From Arthrobotrys musiformis (lineage: Eukaryota > Ascomycota > Orbiliomycetes > Orbiliales > Orbiliaceae), in contig JAVHJL010000001.1 of NCBI GenBank assembly GCA_036971715.1, forward strand, positions 4,030,001 to 4,094,000: a DNA stretch of 64,000 nt, given 5' to 3'. The notes beneath the pieces were generated by a model that had not been told where the DNA came from, did no database searches, and was given only the letters and a program-made list of their open reading frames with translations. The translations under genes were made by a program, and so were the position numbers. Positions 48,096 through 59,474 of this stretch are shown here, one piece after another (position 1 is the first letter of the stretch; each line of letters opens with the position of its first letter).

Positions 48096-50908
48096 TTACT
48101 TTGGAACATCTAGCGAAATGCTCTTTAAATGTTCTTTGACTAGATCCTCCAGGCCCTTCGTGAGCCGGTCCTGCACCCATGCTGGTTCTCTACCCTCGTA
48201 TAGAAGGGGACTATCTTCACCTGTTTCATCGTTAGTCACTATCTGCAAATATAAAAGAAGGGGAAATAACCCACCGATCCAATCCCAAAGCACAAACCCT
48301 TCCTCACCATCAATGTGCTCCCTCAAAATCTCCTCCCCGGGTTTCAACCCCTTCAACCTCTGCGGTTTAACCATCTCGCACGCTCTGATTAATCTCGTAT
48401 ACTCGACCCATTCGGCGTACTCATACGCCCGCTTCGGATCGGTGGCGACTTGTCTACCGACATCTCTTATCGCGGCTGTCAGCGCCGCCAGGAGTTCTTG
48501 GAATGTATAGTCCTCCGGTAGCGGTTTCGATTTCTCCGCCTGTGCTTCTAGTAATTCCGGCCTTGAGTTTTGGAGGGATTCAAGTTGTTGGGATTCTATA
48601 TCCGAGTCGTTGAGTGAGAATGTCGGAATCGGTTGTCCGCGGTGTGGGGTATCGTGTGATTCCCTGTCTGTGGTTTTAACTTCTTTTAACGTCGGCATTC
48701 TCCCCAGAGGCGGGAGGGTGGTGGGTACAGCCCTCGACCCCCTCCTATCCAGACTTGGATTCCTCAATCTTTCCTTCCTCTCCCTCTCCTCCCTTTTTTT
48801 GGCCCTCCAGTTCCTCCATATCTCCTTCAAACTCTGTCTAATCCCCTCCTTCGGCAGAATCGTAAACTCCGCCAACCTCAACGTCGCATTCTGGAAATTT
48901 TCAATAACCGTAGATCCCATGCTCGATATCAGGATCGTAATGGTGGGGACAGACCATATGCTCCATAACAGAAAAAATGCTTTACCCGCGTTACTCCGCG
49001 GACTTAGATCCCCGTATCCTATTGTCAACAGCGAGACGTAGCAGAAGTACAATGCTTGGAAATAAGTCAATCCCTGCGTATCCTTCTCCGCGATCATAAA
49101 TATCACAGCGCCGAGGAGCCAGAGGGTTAGAAAGGCGACGGTGGAGGAGACTAATGCCGTCCATTTTTTGAATTTTAGCGTATGCCGTTGGATTCGGCGC
49201 ATGGCTTCGAAACGATCGCGTGAGGCGCGGAGGAGGATGGGGCGGGAACGACGTTTGCCTGTGAATGCTGTTACGACTCGCTGGATGTGCCGGAGACTGC
49301 TGGAGTGGCGGAGGGGGAGGGTTTCGGATTTTAAACTATCGCCCGTGCGGCGGTGGTGGATGTGTGGAGATGTTGGGGAGGTGGGGCTTTGGAAGTGTGC
49401 GAGGGTTGGGTCGTCGCGGTTGAGTTCTGAGGAGACAGCGACGGCTCTGTTTGCTACATCTCGTCGGCGGTTGGTGATGTGTCTGTTTTACATTAATATG
49501 GTTGGCTGAAGGGGGGGATGGGGGATTTGGGGACTTACTGTTCTACTACTTGCTTTTCACCGATTTCGATGACGAAGCCGTGGATACTGTTGACCACCAA
49601 ACCGAGCATGATGATACCCACCACAGAGAACGGGAAAACTATCCCCCTCGCGGCATCAGACGTCGCAGCAATATCTAAATCCAAAATCAGTATCCTCATC
49701 CCAATATTCAAAAAGGTCCACAAACATACCACCAAACCCCACAGTCAACAGCGTAACATTACAAAAGTAAACCGCGTCAGAATAACTCCACCCCTCCACC
49801 TTCGAAAATACCAAAGCCCCGATCCCCATCCACAAGAAGAAGAATATAGTCTGTAACATCAAATTCTTCTCCGCCCTCGAAGACTCTATATGCGCCGGGT
49901 AATGCTTCTTCAAAAACCCCGCAATGTTGACAAAAAGGATCGAGGCGGAGAAAAGGTATAAACTGGCTGATATCACACCGAACCAGAATGCTTGGGTGTA
50001 TATCTGCCCCGGGCTGACGGGGCGAGCGTACACGTGTAAAGCTGCCAGAATGCTAGATAAGAGCCCGAAGGCGATGTACCAACATATAATTGTGAATGGC
50101 ATTGCAACAGCGTAGCGAATACGCCTGGAGTAGTTGCACATGAGGAAGAAGTTTCCTATGAACCCAAAGACTAGTGATGCTGCATTGATCCCAATTGCCC
50201 TATTTCCATATTAGAAGAGAATTCTTAAAAAAATACGAATAGGATTATCGTAAAATACCACTTAGGGTCTGGAAATGGCAGATCGAATCGCTGGTCATAT
50301 GGGTGGGCCCCTTCAAGCATGAGGTCCGCTCGCCATGGACTAACCAGTGCAGCTACAGAGGTAAGGTTCGCCTATGATTTAAATTTGTGAGAAAACAAGC
50401 TTTCTAATAACTCGAATACGAATCTTAGACTCTTACCAGAGGCCCTACAGTAGCCGCAATCAACGGGATCCCTTTCGCTGCAAACCACCATTTTCTATAT
50501 TATATCAGTATCGAATTCTTATATAAAATTGTAGACAGGAAACAACAAGGTGAAGTGTTGCACGAAACAGAGGCAAACTGACATGGGTGGTTCGTCATGG
50601 CGTTGGAACTCTTGTTCGTATTCCTCCAGCCCTTCTGTCTCATCGATATCCTCACTGGGACGCTCGTCGTCATTGCTAGTATCTGCAGCCGCGGATTTGC
50701 TACTGCTGGGTTCGCTGGAAGATTTTTCGGGTGTGTTATCTAGCCCTATGGTTATATTCGGGGTGAGAGCCGGGTCGATGGCGACATCGATACCAACATC
50801 GAGTTCGTTCTGACTGCGGCGCGGAGCCAATGATGTTTGGCGATATGCACTGTTTCTTCTGCCACCTGCGATGGCCTCGCCAAGCATCTGTGTTCGCAGT
50901 TGATACAT
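48096..50908 (-). CDS. tok1: TOK-type two-pore outward-rectifier K+ channel, with a frame break
   Basis: Exons: 50908-50583, 50494-50437, 50373-50259, 50199-49730, 49674-49539, 49482-48275 and 48220-48096. The protein has two pore loops with K+ filters TVGFG and TIGYGD. Eight membrane helices fit the 4+4 plan (for example IGINAASLVFGFIGNFFLM, FTIICWYIAFGLLSSILAAL, FPFSVVGIIMLGLVV, TIPTLTIL-like helices). The cytosolic tail is long and charged. TOK channels release K+ at depolarised plasma membrane. In exon 3 the conserved reading switches frame: ANLTSVAALV (to 50344) and PWRADLMLEG...DPKW (from 50338) are two nucleotides out of register. Either a 2-nt insertion/sequencing error, or removal of 50342-50269 as a 74-nt GT-AG intron, restores the frame; the latter gives 787 residues. 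Functionality is therefore uncertain. Confidence 0.85.
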
Positions 50909-52050
50909 TGGGATGAGGGGATTTTATCGACGACCACCGCCCGCCTTCGGCCAAACTTCTGTGACTTAGATCTTTTATGGCGGCTAAACTGGCAGCATAT
51001 TGTGTGAAAGTTCGAGGCTGGCGGATCTCAATGCTAACCTGCGCGAGGAAGAAGGTTGAAGGTATTTCAACCGGACAGAGAATTCAAGAAATAAAATCCC
51101 TGGAACCCGGAAAGCTTAAACTAAAATGCTTGATTAGTATTCAGACCTGGGGGGGTTGTCGATACCATGTATTGGATGCATATGGAAGTCCGCCAAGGAC
51201 CGGTTCACCACAGTTCAACGATAGGCGGCGGCACCCGGCTCCCACATGGCATGCAGTATTATATGAATCGAATAACATGGGAACGAAACACCATTCCGGC
51301 CCTCGTCGGAATACGAGGTTGGGCCCACCGACAAAGTTTCAAAAGTACGTAGACACTTTGATCAAAAGAATCAACTGTATCCGGAGAGAGTGACAGGCTT
51401 GGCCCTTAGAGGTATCGGTCAGGGCGCCACCACGGATTCGATGTTTTGGGGGCCGATAAATCAAGATTAGTGCACGCAACATATGCACAAAATCTCCTGG
51501 CGTGATGATTAGCGAAAAGGCAATGCCCCCGGCACATGGCGGGCGACTCTGATAGGCTGGCTTTTGCCTGCTGTGCGACTGCGAATGCATCGAGCATGGC
51601 GTCGACGGGCCTCTTGGATCGATAGAGCAGCGTGATATTGGTTCCGTGCCAAGATGTCCCTTTCAAGGTCCCTGTTCCCGCTCTGGTGCATGGTGGGCCA
51701 GCTGACCGAAACGCGTCAGTTGCCCAGGCCCGACAAATGTTATCATGCGGGAAGCCGTAAGGGAATTTGCATTTTTGAAGTTCTGGGATCCTTATATGTC
51801 GGGCTTGGGAATGCGGGGTTCTTTATAACATCGGACGACATCCAACGTGAACGATTCTTTGTTTGTGTATTCGACGAATAACTGGAGATACCAACCTCAC
51901 CGACAACACAGCCACCCCAAGCCTCACCTTAAGGTCTTCTCGATACCCCTGACGTAGAGATAAGACGACACAGCATTCGGTATTGATATTGGTAGCCTGC
52001 CGGCTTCACCGCCCAACCTGTATCTGTCAACAGCCTACAACTCGCATTAC
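50909..52050. other. Intergenic region upstream of tok1 and the EI24 gene
   Basis: About 1.1 kb between divergent genes. The 138-codon plus-strand frame at 50977-51393 has no recognisable motif and lies within the likely tok1 promoter. No RNA gene or repeat seen. Confidence 0.5.
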
Positions 52051-53291
52051 ATGATGCCTGGCACCAGCAGGTATCCAGATACACCCCAACCGGTCATATA
52101 CACTCATGTCGTAGCTGAGACGCCACGCTCGGAGCAAGAGCCTCTGTTGCCGAATTCATACTACGATGTCAACCAGAGTTCCAGCACTCTGAATTCACAG
52201 AGGAGGTTGTTCGATCCCAGTAGGAAGCGTATACACACGCCTGCTGTGCTTTATCCTGTTCGGGTATGCCTAAAACCACCAATATGTTACGTTTAGCGTA
52301 TATCAATATCTATATCTGATATTGCATGGAGGGTTTATGTATAGAAGTGAAGGTCTAACATGCATGATATATTACGTACTAGGGCATCATATACCTCTAT
52401 TACAACCCCGTGCTCTGGAGGGTTATCCGAGGCAGAGTCGTACCATGCCTCATTCTCTCACTGGGTGTCACCATCGTCCTCTTCATGCTCCTATACATCC
52501 CTCTGGCCGCCATAATGTCCTTCCTAACCGGTCCAATCGCCCTTCTCAACGCCGCTCTTACGATTCTTACCCTCGCAGCAAATCTCAATTCCGCACTATG
52601 CGAAGGCTTCCTGCTGGAACAAAGTTTGATCAATATGTTTGATGCTGTTCTGTTACTAGAACGTCACCACGAGCTAGTAGAGCAAGGGCAGGAGGTTATT
52701 CCAAACGCACCGGATGTTGTGGCAGCACTGGGGGAATACAAAGTTCCAACGAGTTTAAGACCGCAGTGGAAGGCTATTTTTGAATTTATATTCTTTAGCC
52801 CTGTGTCCTTTATCCCCATTGGTGTGTAACACAAACCTCTCTGGCGAAATTGTAGGCCTGGAAGTTACTAATTCTTTGAATGGCAGTTGGTCCGTTCATT
52901 TTCCTTGCTATTCAAGGTAACCGCGCGGGGCCTATCGCACATTATTGGTATTTCCGCCTCAAGGGGCTGGATAAGAAGCAGCAAAAGGCGTTTATCAAAA
53001 ACTACCATTGGTCATACCTCAAGTATACCCCCCCCCCCTCTCCTAATTCTTATACAGAAAATCAGGGCTAATTTTTTTAATTTGTACAGCTTTGGTACGA
53101 TGGCTATTGGTCTGCAATTTATTCCTATGCTTTCCATCCTCGTCGCTTTTACAAATGCGATCGGTGCGGCACTCTGGGCTATCCGGTTGGAATATCGTGA
53201 GAAGAAGCATCGACAGTTTGTGGCGGCAAACCATCCACATCGACCGGAGGAAACGCATTATGCGCATGGTCATCACGGACACGTTGCATGA
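52051..53291 (+). CDS. EI24-domain membrane protein, RRT8/LDS-like (329 aa)
   Basis: Four exons: 52051-52263, 52383-52821, 52887-53022 and 53090-53291 (990 nt). After a polar N-terminus come hydrophobic segments: VVPCLILSLGVTIVLFMLLY, AAIMSFLTGPIALLNAALTI, FEFIFFSPVSFIPI-VGPFIFLA and MAIGLQFIPMLSILVAFTNA. GFLLEQSLINMFDAVLL and the final IGAALWAIRLE are typical of fungal EI24-family proteins. Yeast relatives (Rrt8, Lds1, Lds2) are lipid-droplet proteins involved in outer spore wall (dityrosine) formation. The C-terminus is His-rich (HPHRPEETHYAHGHHGH). Assignment rests on pattern memory of the family; the role here is inferred. Confidence 0.8.
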
Positions 53292-53710
53292 TCATGACCA
53301 CAGATTACATAGAAAACGATTTGATAGAGTGGGAGCTTACTACGTACATGGTCTTACTACTTGGATCTGATTTTCCGATACACTTCATGTTTCTGCTCTG
53401 CTTTTTCCAGCATTTATTCTTGTTTCAGCACCTGCAGCGCCGCGCCAAGCGATTCTATTCTTTGAAGCGCATCATCAGGAATTCAACTCCTTAGCTTTCT
53501 CTTTCCAACATCATCTCTTTTACTTCGACGAGCATCTTTCTTCTAGAAGGGCTTAGTAATTCCACAACCGAGAACACAACTGTAATCATCGTTATATCCA
53601 CTTTACAGTCCTCCATCATTGCATTTCCATAATCCAAATCGATAAATCGCGGGATCCCAGGGGGCCTCCAAAATCCAACATCCGCAACACAGATATTCAA
53701 TTGATATACA
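53292..53710. other. Intergenic region
   Basis: This 419-bp stretch separates two co-oriented genes. The minus-strand frame across 53491-53898 overlaps the following gene and looks like its shadow. Nothing else seen. Confidence 0.5.
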
Positions 53711-54328
53711 ATGCCTCCCCTCTCCATTTTCCGCGCCCCAAATACCCCCTTCCCATCAACCCCCCTCCCACCATTAACCCCCACAGCCCTCCTAAAAACT
53801 TGGTGGGTAACAACCTCCACCCTCCCCATGTGGAAATCCGCCAAAAATATTAGAATAACATACACCCTCATCCCCTCCACCAAAAACATCGACGACATAA
53901 TCCACTACAACCCACGTAGCGGCCCCCCCGCCACAACTTCAACGCCGGAGGAAGCGGCAAAGTTGGTGACAAAGTCGATTCATGGGGTTGATTACCCGCT
54001 TTCTGAGGATGATAAGGATTTGACGTATAAATGGCGTGGGAAGGGGTTGTTGTTTATTGCGACGTCGAGGTGGCAGGTTGTGGGGTATGGTGGGAGGGAT
54101 GTTAGGGCTATTGTTGGTGAGGGTGGGGAGGAGGTTTTGGAAGGGGTGGAATGGGTTGTTACGTACTTTGAGAAGAGCTTGTTTACGCCGGCTGGGGTTG
54201 ATGTTATGACGGTGGCGAGGGAAGGGGTGGATGAGGAGGTATTGGGTGCGATTGGCGAGGGGCTGAAGGGTGTGGGGGGAGTGCTTGGGGAACTATGGGG
54301 AGGGATATTCGATATTCCCAGGGATTAA
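53711..54328 (+). CDS. Conserved fungal lipocalin-like protein, function unknown (205 aa)
   Basis: Single exon. After a Pro-rich start (SIFRAPNTPFPSTPLPPLTP) the sequence LLKTWWVTTSTLPMWKSAKN resembles the first strand of a lipocalin/nitrobindin-like barrel (the position of the family GxW motif). Alternating hydrophobic strands follow (IRITYTLIP, LTYKWRGKGLLFIATSRWQVVGYG, VEWVVTYFEKSLFTPAGVDV). I recognise the wording from uncharacterised fungal proteins but know no function. It has no signal peptide or membrane helix. Third-position base use changes from C-rich in the first half to G-rich in the second, as in several neighbouring genes. Confidence 0.7.
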   Translation: MPPLSIFRAPNTPFPSTPLPPLTPTALLKTWWVTTSTLPMWKSAKNIRITYTLIPSTKNIDDIIHYNPRSGPPATTSTPEEAAKLVTKSIHGVDYPLSEDDKDLTYKWRGKGLLFIATSRWQVVGYGGRDVRAIVGEGGEEVLEGVEWVVTYFEKSLFTPAGVDVMTVAREGVDEEVLGAIGEGLKGVGGVLGELWGGIFDIPRD

Positions 54329-54924
54329 TATTGAGGAATATGCTGGGGTTGGGGTCAGAGAGTTTGTGGAGAGGCAGGGTTTGTTTATATTGCCTCGGGT
54401 GGCCTTGGTACGAGACGGGTTGTGGTGTTATTCTCACGAGACTACAAACTCGGATTCGAGGTTGACAAGGTTATACAGCCGTTTCGTTTGAACTAAAGGA
54501 CGTTTTTAATATATATTGTTGATGTTTTTTCTTTGCAGCCTGTTCCGCTATCATATTTACACATATGAACACGTGCTAAACTTCTAGTTTGGATTTAATA
54601 TTTTCTAGCCTAACTATCGAAGTTAGGCTGAAGTACTAGAGCTCCAATTCATCACCGCCACCACCTAGGCCTGTGATATACCTTGTTAAGTTACCCCAGA
54701 ACCAGTCACGTCTGCCTTGCGCTAACCCCCAGAATCTATCCCTCCTCTCAAGCAGTGTCTGTTTCCAAATCACCCATTGCACAAACAACAAAGTTAGTCC
54801 CGCAAAGACCAGAAGGAGAAGCTTAGTAATCCCGAACAAGAGATGGCTTCTATTGCGCCAAATGGTCTGCCATATATCTATCATTCATGAACCATATTTC
54901 TGGGGAAGACAGAGGGTAGGGCCA
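54329..54924. other. Intergenic region containing a possible small membrane ORF
   Basis: Between the lipocalin-like gene (+) and the NTase-like gene (-). The left 300 bp are AT-rich with no gene. The right part holds the minus-strand frame 54636-54884, described separately. Confidence 0.45.
54636..54884 (-). CDS. Single-pass membrane ORF (82 aa) or last exon of the NTase-like gene
   Basis: The frame encodes one hydrophobic helix (FGITKLLLLVFAGLTLLFVQ) followed by a Trp/Arg-rich stretch (RRDRFWGLAQGRRDWFWG) and an acidic end GDELEL. Its ATG lies 40 nt behind the proposed stop of the NTase-like gene, on the same strand. A strong donor (G then GTGAGG at 54956) and an acceptor (GATAG, exon from 54877) would join the two in phase. 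That would give the NTase-like protein a C-terminal membrane anchor. Whether it is an exon, a separate small gene or neither is open. Confidence 0.4.
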   Translation of the reverse strand: MIDIWQTIWRNRSHLLFGITKLLLLVFAGLTLLFVQWVIWKQTLLERRDRFWGLAQGRRDWFWGNLTRYITGLGGGGDELEL

Positions 54925-57900
54925 TCAAGCAGCCGAAGACGGCCCAGCCCCCTCACCTTCACCATGGTCATCGGCGTCAGCCATTTTTGTATCATTGCCA
55001 AACGAAGCGAAGCCGGCGCCAGCCCCGCTTGGTCTGAGCATTTCTGTTATATCAACAGATTCCCGTTGGCGCTTGGTGCCTCGGGGAGCTTCTTCCCCTT
55101 CGACAGGGTCCTCAGCGGGGGCGGGTTCACCTTCTGCGTCCTCTTCAGCTTCCGCGTCACTGGTCCCGAACTTCTTTCTTTGTTGCGGGCGGAAAGTTGC
55201 CACTGGTGAAAAGCCTGGGGAACCCTCGGGCCACTCCGTCCATTCGGCACCAGTGTAATCAGCACCCTCGCGGAGATACATGATCTCCGGAGGAGGGATG
55301 GCATTGTTGCTCTCGCGATACGAGTTATGGACTTCGTATTGATAACTCCGGCTGCGGATACGCGTACGATGGAAGATATTGGCGGTCAGCTATAGATTCA
55401 CACACAAAAACGGAGCGGCGTGAAGTCGCCAACGTACTAAATCTCTATCGGTCTCTCCATCAGCCACTTTGTGAACAGGTATTGATCGCGTTCGTTGGGT
55501 ATTTCCAATGGGTTGATATCCTCTGGCACTTTTGGTTCGACAAATTCCCGAGTTAATTCTTCTTCTCCGCCGTAGTCGTCATCGTCGGGCACCATGTCTG
55601 CAGAGCGGCCCACTCGTGTAATTCCGAGCTGTTGGATTGAAAGCTTCGTGACTCTTCTGAGAAGGATCGAGGCGACTAGTTTATACCAATCCTTCGCAGC
55701 GTCCGCGCGGGAGCTATATCCTAAGCAAGGTTCCGAGACGAGATCGCTGCTCAAGGCGATAACCCACAGGATTTCGAAAATTCTACATTTCAAGGTAAGA
55801 TATGTTAGCACCGTGCGGAGAGGATATGCGGGGAATGTTGAGGAACCATACTCATCGATCCGTCGGTCCAAACCCGCCCAGATAGTTGTCGAGTCGATAA
55901 CCCAATACCTAACGTTCTCTTCCTCGCTCTCGGTCAAATCCGGAAGCCTACCATCACCCATACCGGGTTTGTGAACGGGAATAAGGATTTCATGTTTATT
56001 AGCAGGGAGGCCAGCATCCTCCACCGCCTGAGCAAATGTTTCTTTGATCCATTCTTCCAGTTTAAAGGTCACAACCACCGGAATAACAATCTGGAATCGA
56101 TCCACTAGCTCGTTTATATTTGTGGAATAAGCGATTCTTCGAATACGGCGAGTAAGGTACCCCTTCACTGAATCGCAAATCGGAATTAGCCAAATGTATA
56201 TAATTTGAACAGCTTATATATCATAGAATAGGGAGCTAGTGACCGATACTAACAGTGTGATTGCCATCCTCTGTCAAATGCACGGTTGTAGTTGCCCCGG
56301 CCCGGCCCAAGCACGGATGACTCGATCGCTGGGTTGTCCTCTAACACACTACAAAACTTTTGGAATAGGTTTTCGTTGTAGCTGTCGATCGCGTCCGTGA
56401 ATTTTTCAGGCTTGAATTGTGAATTCCACTCATATTGCGGCAACATGTCATAGGATTCGACGTCGTATGTAGTAGACGCAAGGGTGTTGTAATCCACTAT
56501 CATCTTCTTTTCGCTTTCGAAGCGGAAGAGGGCACAGTGACGGGCGTGCATTTCCAATGAACCCAACCCGCGTTTACCTGCCAGACAGCGAAATTAGTAT
56601 TGAATTAGGCGCTATAAAATATAATATATTGAACTCACCATGTGGCGCGCCAACCCCAGAGCGATAGGTGTCTATTGAGCTAAACTGCCCCTTGGGCAGC
56701 CTCTTCTTTTCTCCAGTCTCGGGATCTTTCCAATCGAATAGGTAGTAATCTGAGTGACCGTAGCGGTTGCCATCTTCAGGATCACCATAAAAGTCTTCTT
56801 GATCATCATAATCCTCTGGTGCGCTGACTTCGGTCAGGCCAATGTAAAATCGATGCACCATATCTTCGCCGGCCGCAAATACCCTCCGTACGGCCTGAAT
56901 ACCAGAAAGCACATCCAACGTTTGAGGGACCTCGTGGCGGAACCAATGGTTGCGCGCCCCGGATATGTCACCGACAGCTTGATCTATAAAAGGGTGGGTA
57001 ACCCGACGTTTGGAGAAGTCAAGCTCGACCATCTGGCAAAATTCGGGGAGAATCCGCACACCAAAGCCGCGCTGGGCGTACTTGAGCAATCTGGATTCTT
57101 GTGTTTCTCGTCGCTCGTTCAAATGGTGTCCGTGTATCATGTCCAATGTGAAGATTGTGTAGCCGGTCTCCAGGGCCCTAGCGCATCTTGGGAGAAACAG
57201 GACGGAGTCTCCTGTATACCCAATGGCGACTTGATCCAAATCGAAGTTCAGCAGAACTGTAGCCGGGTTCTTAATCATTTTCATGATTATTTGGACTCTA
57301 CGGCGCGGGAACATCCCGATTAAGGTAACGGTTCGGGCGTTTTTGACGATAGTGTATTGGTCAGGCTCGAGATTCTTGGTCCAGATGTTGGCAACATGCT
57401 TAATCTTCTCGTTCGCTTCCGCAGGGGTCAATCCGTAGATATACATGTCGATATCATTTGACTTGAACTGTTCGTCCATACTCTCGTCCACACAAAGGAG
57501 AGTGCTGAGAGACATACCTCCCGCAACCAAGATGTTATTCCAATCAAGTCCATCCAGAGCTCCACCCATGAGCCTGTCAAAGGTCTTCTTGAACGCAGCC
57601 GTAGAAGGTTGGATCTTGATTGTTCGGGGGCGTTTTTGGTCAAGATATTGCAGTCCAGACGTGGGAGCGATCTTTCTTGTAATCTCACGGTAGATCGGTT
57701 CTCCAGCTTCGTTCTCGACGAGCTTTGAGCACTGTCCGAAGACAATATCTGAATCCTCGAGATTTAGAAGGCCCCAATCCGTTCCATCCGCTCGAACGAA
57801 ATACTCATTCTATCACCATTTATAAATATCAGTCAACACGCAATGCGAAGAGCTATGCTTTTCTATGAATCCAGGTATTCTCGCACCTTCAGAATCCAGA

Positions 57901-58303
57901 TATCTCGCTTACTATCGTCTTTCAGCTTATCCCAACCTTTCTGCTCTGAGAATCTCAGCATAGAGGTATAATGCAACTTCGGACTATCAATCATAGCACC
58001 CAAGAGACTCTCAGGACAATGCTTAATCACAGTTTCAAAATTCGACGGCGAAGGATCCTCCCTCAGAGAATTTATCATACTGTTCATAGCAATTGTCGTA
58101 AGGGGAGGGATAGCACCGGGCTTCTGGGAATTCGTCAAAAGCTCCGCTAATTTGGCACGGTAAAGTTCAGCGGATTTGAGATGGGTTTTGATATGCTTGA
58201 TGCAGAGATCCGAAAGGTCGTAGTTAGTGGAATTGATATCCTCCCGCGCATACTGTGCGCTGGGGACGTAGTCCATCATGATAGGACGGATGGGTTTAGT
58301 CAT
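54925..58303 (-). CDS. NTase-like protein (about 999 aa), relative of the gene at 1585-7408
   Basis: Six exons: 58303-57887, 57809-56639, 56577-56254, 56167-55852, 55782-55438 and 55351-54925 (3000 nt). Residues about 205-400 match the NTase-like part of the ankyrin gene: GALDGLDWNNILVAGGMS (G236, G237), then SNDIDMYIYG (D258, D260) and RRVQIIMK (Q312 at the expected third acid), then LLNFDLDQVAIGYTG. No ankyrin repeats are visible. The region 530-760 (RRIAYSTNINELVDRFQIV, RRIDEIFEILWVIAL) is unassigned. The C-terminus is Glu/Ala-rich with a basic GTKRQRES that could be a nuclear signal. The fourth intron (69 nt, GTATGG...GCTAAC...TGTAG) is in frame and stop-free, so its retention would also be translatable. 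The final junction (GTACGT to CCGCAG) is less certain; without it the protein ends at 55437 with PIEI. Confidence 0.75.
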
Positions 58304-59474
58304 TTTGTTCAAGATTGAGAAACCAGTGGTCACAGTGTTATGTGACCACTGACGTAGTACTGAGCGTGGAATTGTGTTGGAAGTTGCTACGGTGTAGCTT
58401 CGAAGGTGAAGTTGAATTGGAGAGAGTGGTGACAGATTGTCTACTCCGAAAGCTCCAATTCAGAGGGACAAGACGCGACCCCGAAGATATATCCCCAAAT
58501 ATCGCTAGCTTACTACCGAGTCACTCGTGTTTAACTTGAAACCTGTCAGCGGACGCGCATCTGCACGAAGTTTATGCCGAAGGCGGGGTGTGGTCGTATG
58601 CCAAGGCCTGTAGAACCAAAAGCGCATGCAGAACGTCGCGAGACAACTTGCAATTGGAGCTAGAGCTTAGTCTGTTTCGGACTTGAACTAATAAACCTGC
58701 ATGGTCGTCGTTGGCCGTTGGGTTAAGTAGGTATGTGACGTCTACCGGACCTTAGAATTCCTGGTTCAATTGTCTAAGTTGAGTATCGTGAATTCATGAA
58801 GCCCGCCGCATCTTCGAGCCGGTTCATCCATGATATCCAGTCAGCCTATAGCTACGATCCACGCTGGCAAGCGCAAGCCCTCGGACCGGCTCAACACAAA
58901 CATTGCTGCAGGATTCGCATTCATCTTTCCTGTGTCATGTTCAAGCTGATATATGCAGATAGGTACCTTGTCTACCTACGCTCTTTTAATAAAACGCTTC
59001 GGCACTGAGCGGCTTAGGAAGTCCAAAGTGTCTACTAGACCTTTGCTGTTTTTGTGGGAAGAATGAGTGTGATTCCGAATTTTTTTTTTTTATATATATA
59101 AATATTTGAGTTTGAAGAATATATATACAAAGAGGAATATCCTATGGCAAACTAAGCTGCGAAGCCAGTTGCCAATCGTGTTCCTTGACATGCAGTGCAG
59201 TGGGTATATCAACCTAAACAACTTTAACACCAGTATAAGGTACCTATGTCTCTCGCTCGCGACTTCGACACAATTAATCCCACCGTATAAGCTTAAGTCC
59301 CTCATAAAAAACCCCCACTAGCTGAAAAAGAAATGCCCTCCGATCAATCGTTCCGCAGCCCTGTCGGTACGTTGCATATCCCTACACCACGATATCGACG
59401 GCAAATAGTTCGGCCTTGGGCTTTCTGAGCTATATTGCTGGTACTGCGGTTGTTCTGTCGCTGAAGCTTCGGAA
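58304..59474. other. Intergenic region
   Basis: About 1.2 kb containing the upstream region of the NTase-like gene and the 3' flank of the CBM1 gene. An AT run near 59080-59130. Short unrecognisable frames only. Confidence 0.5.
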
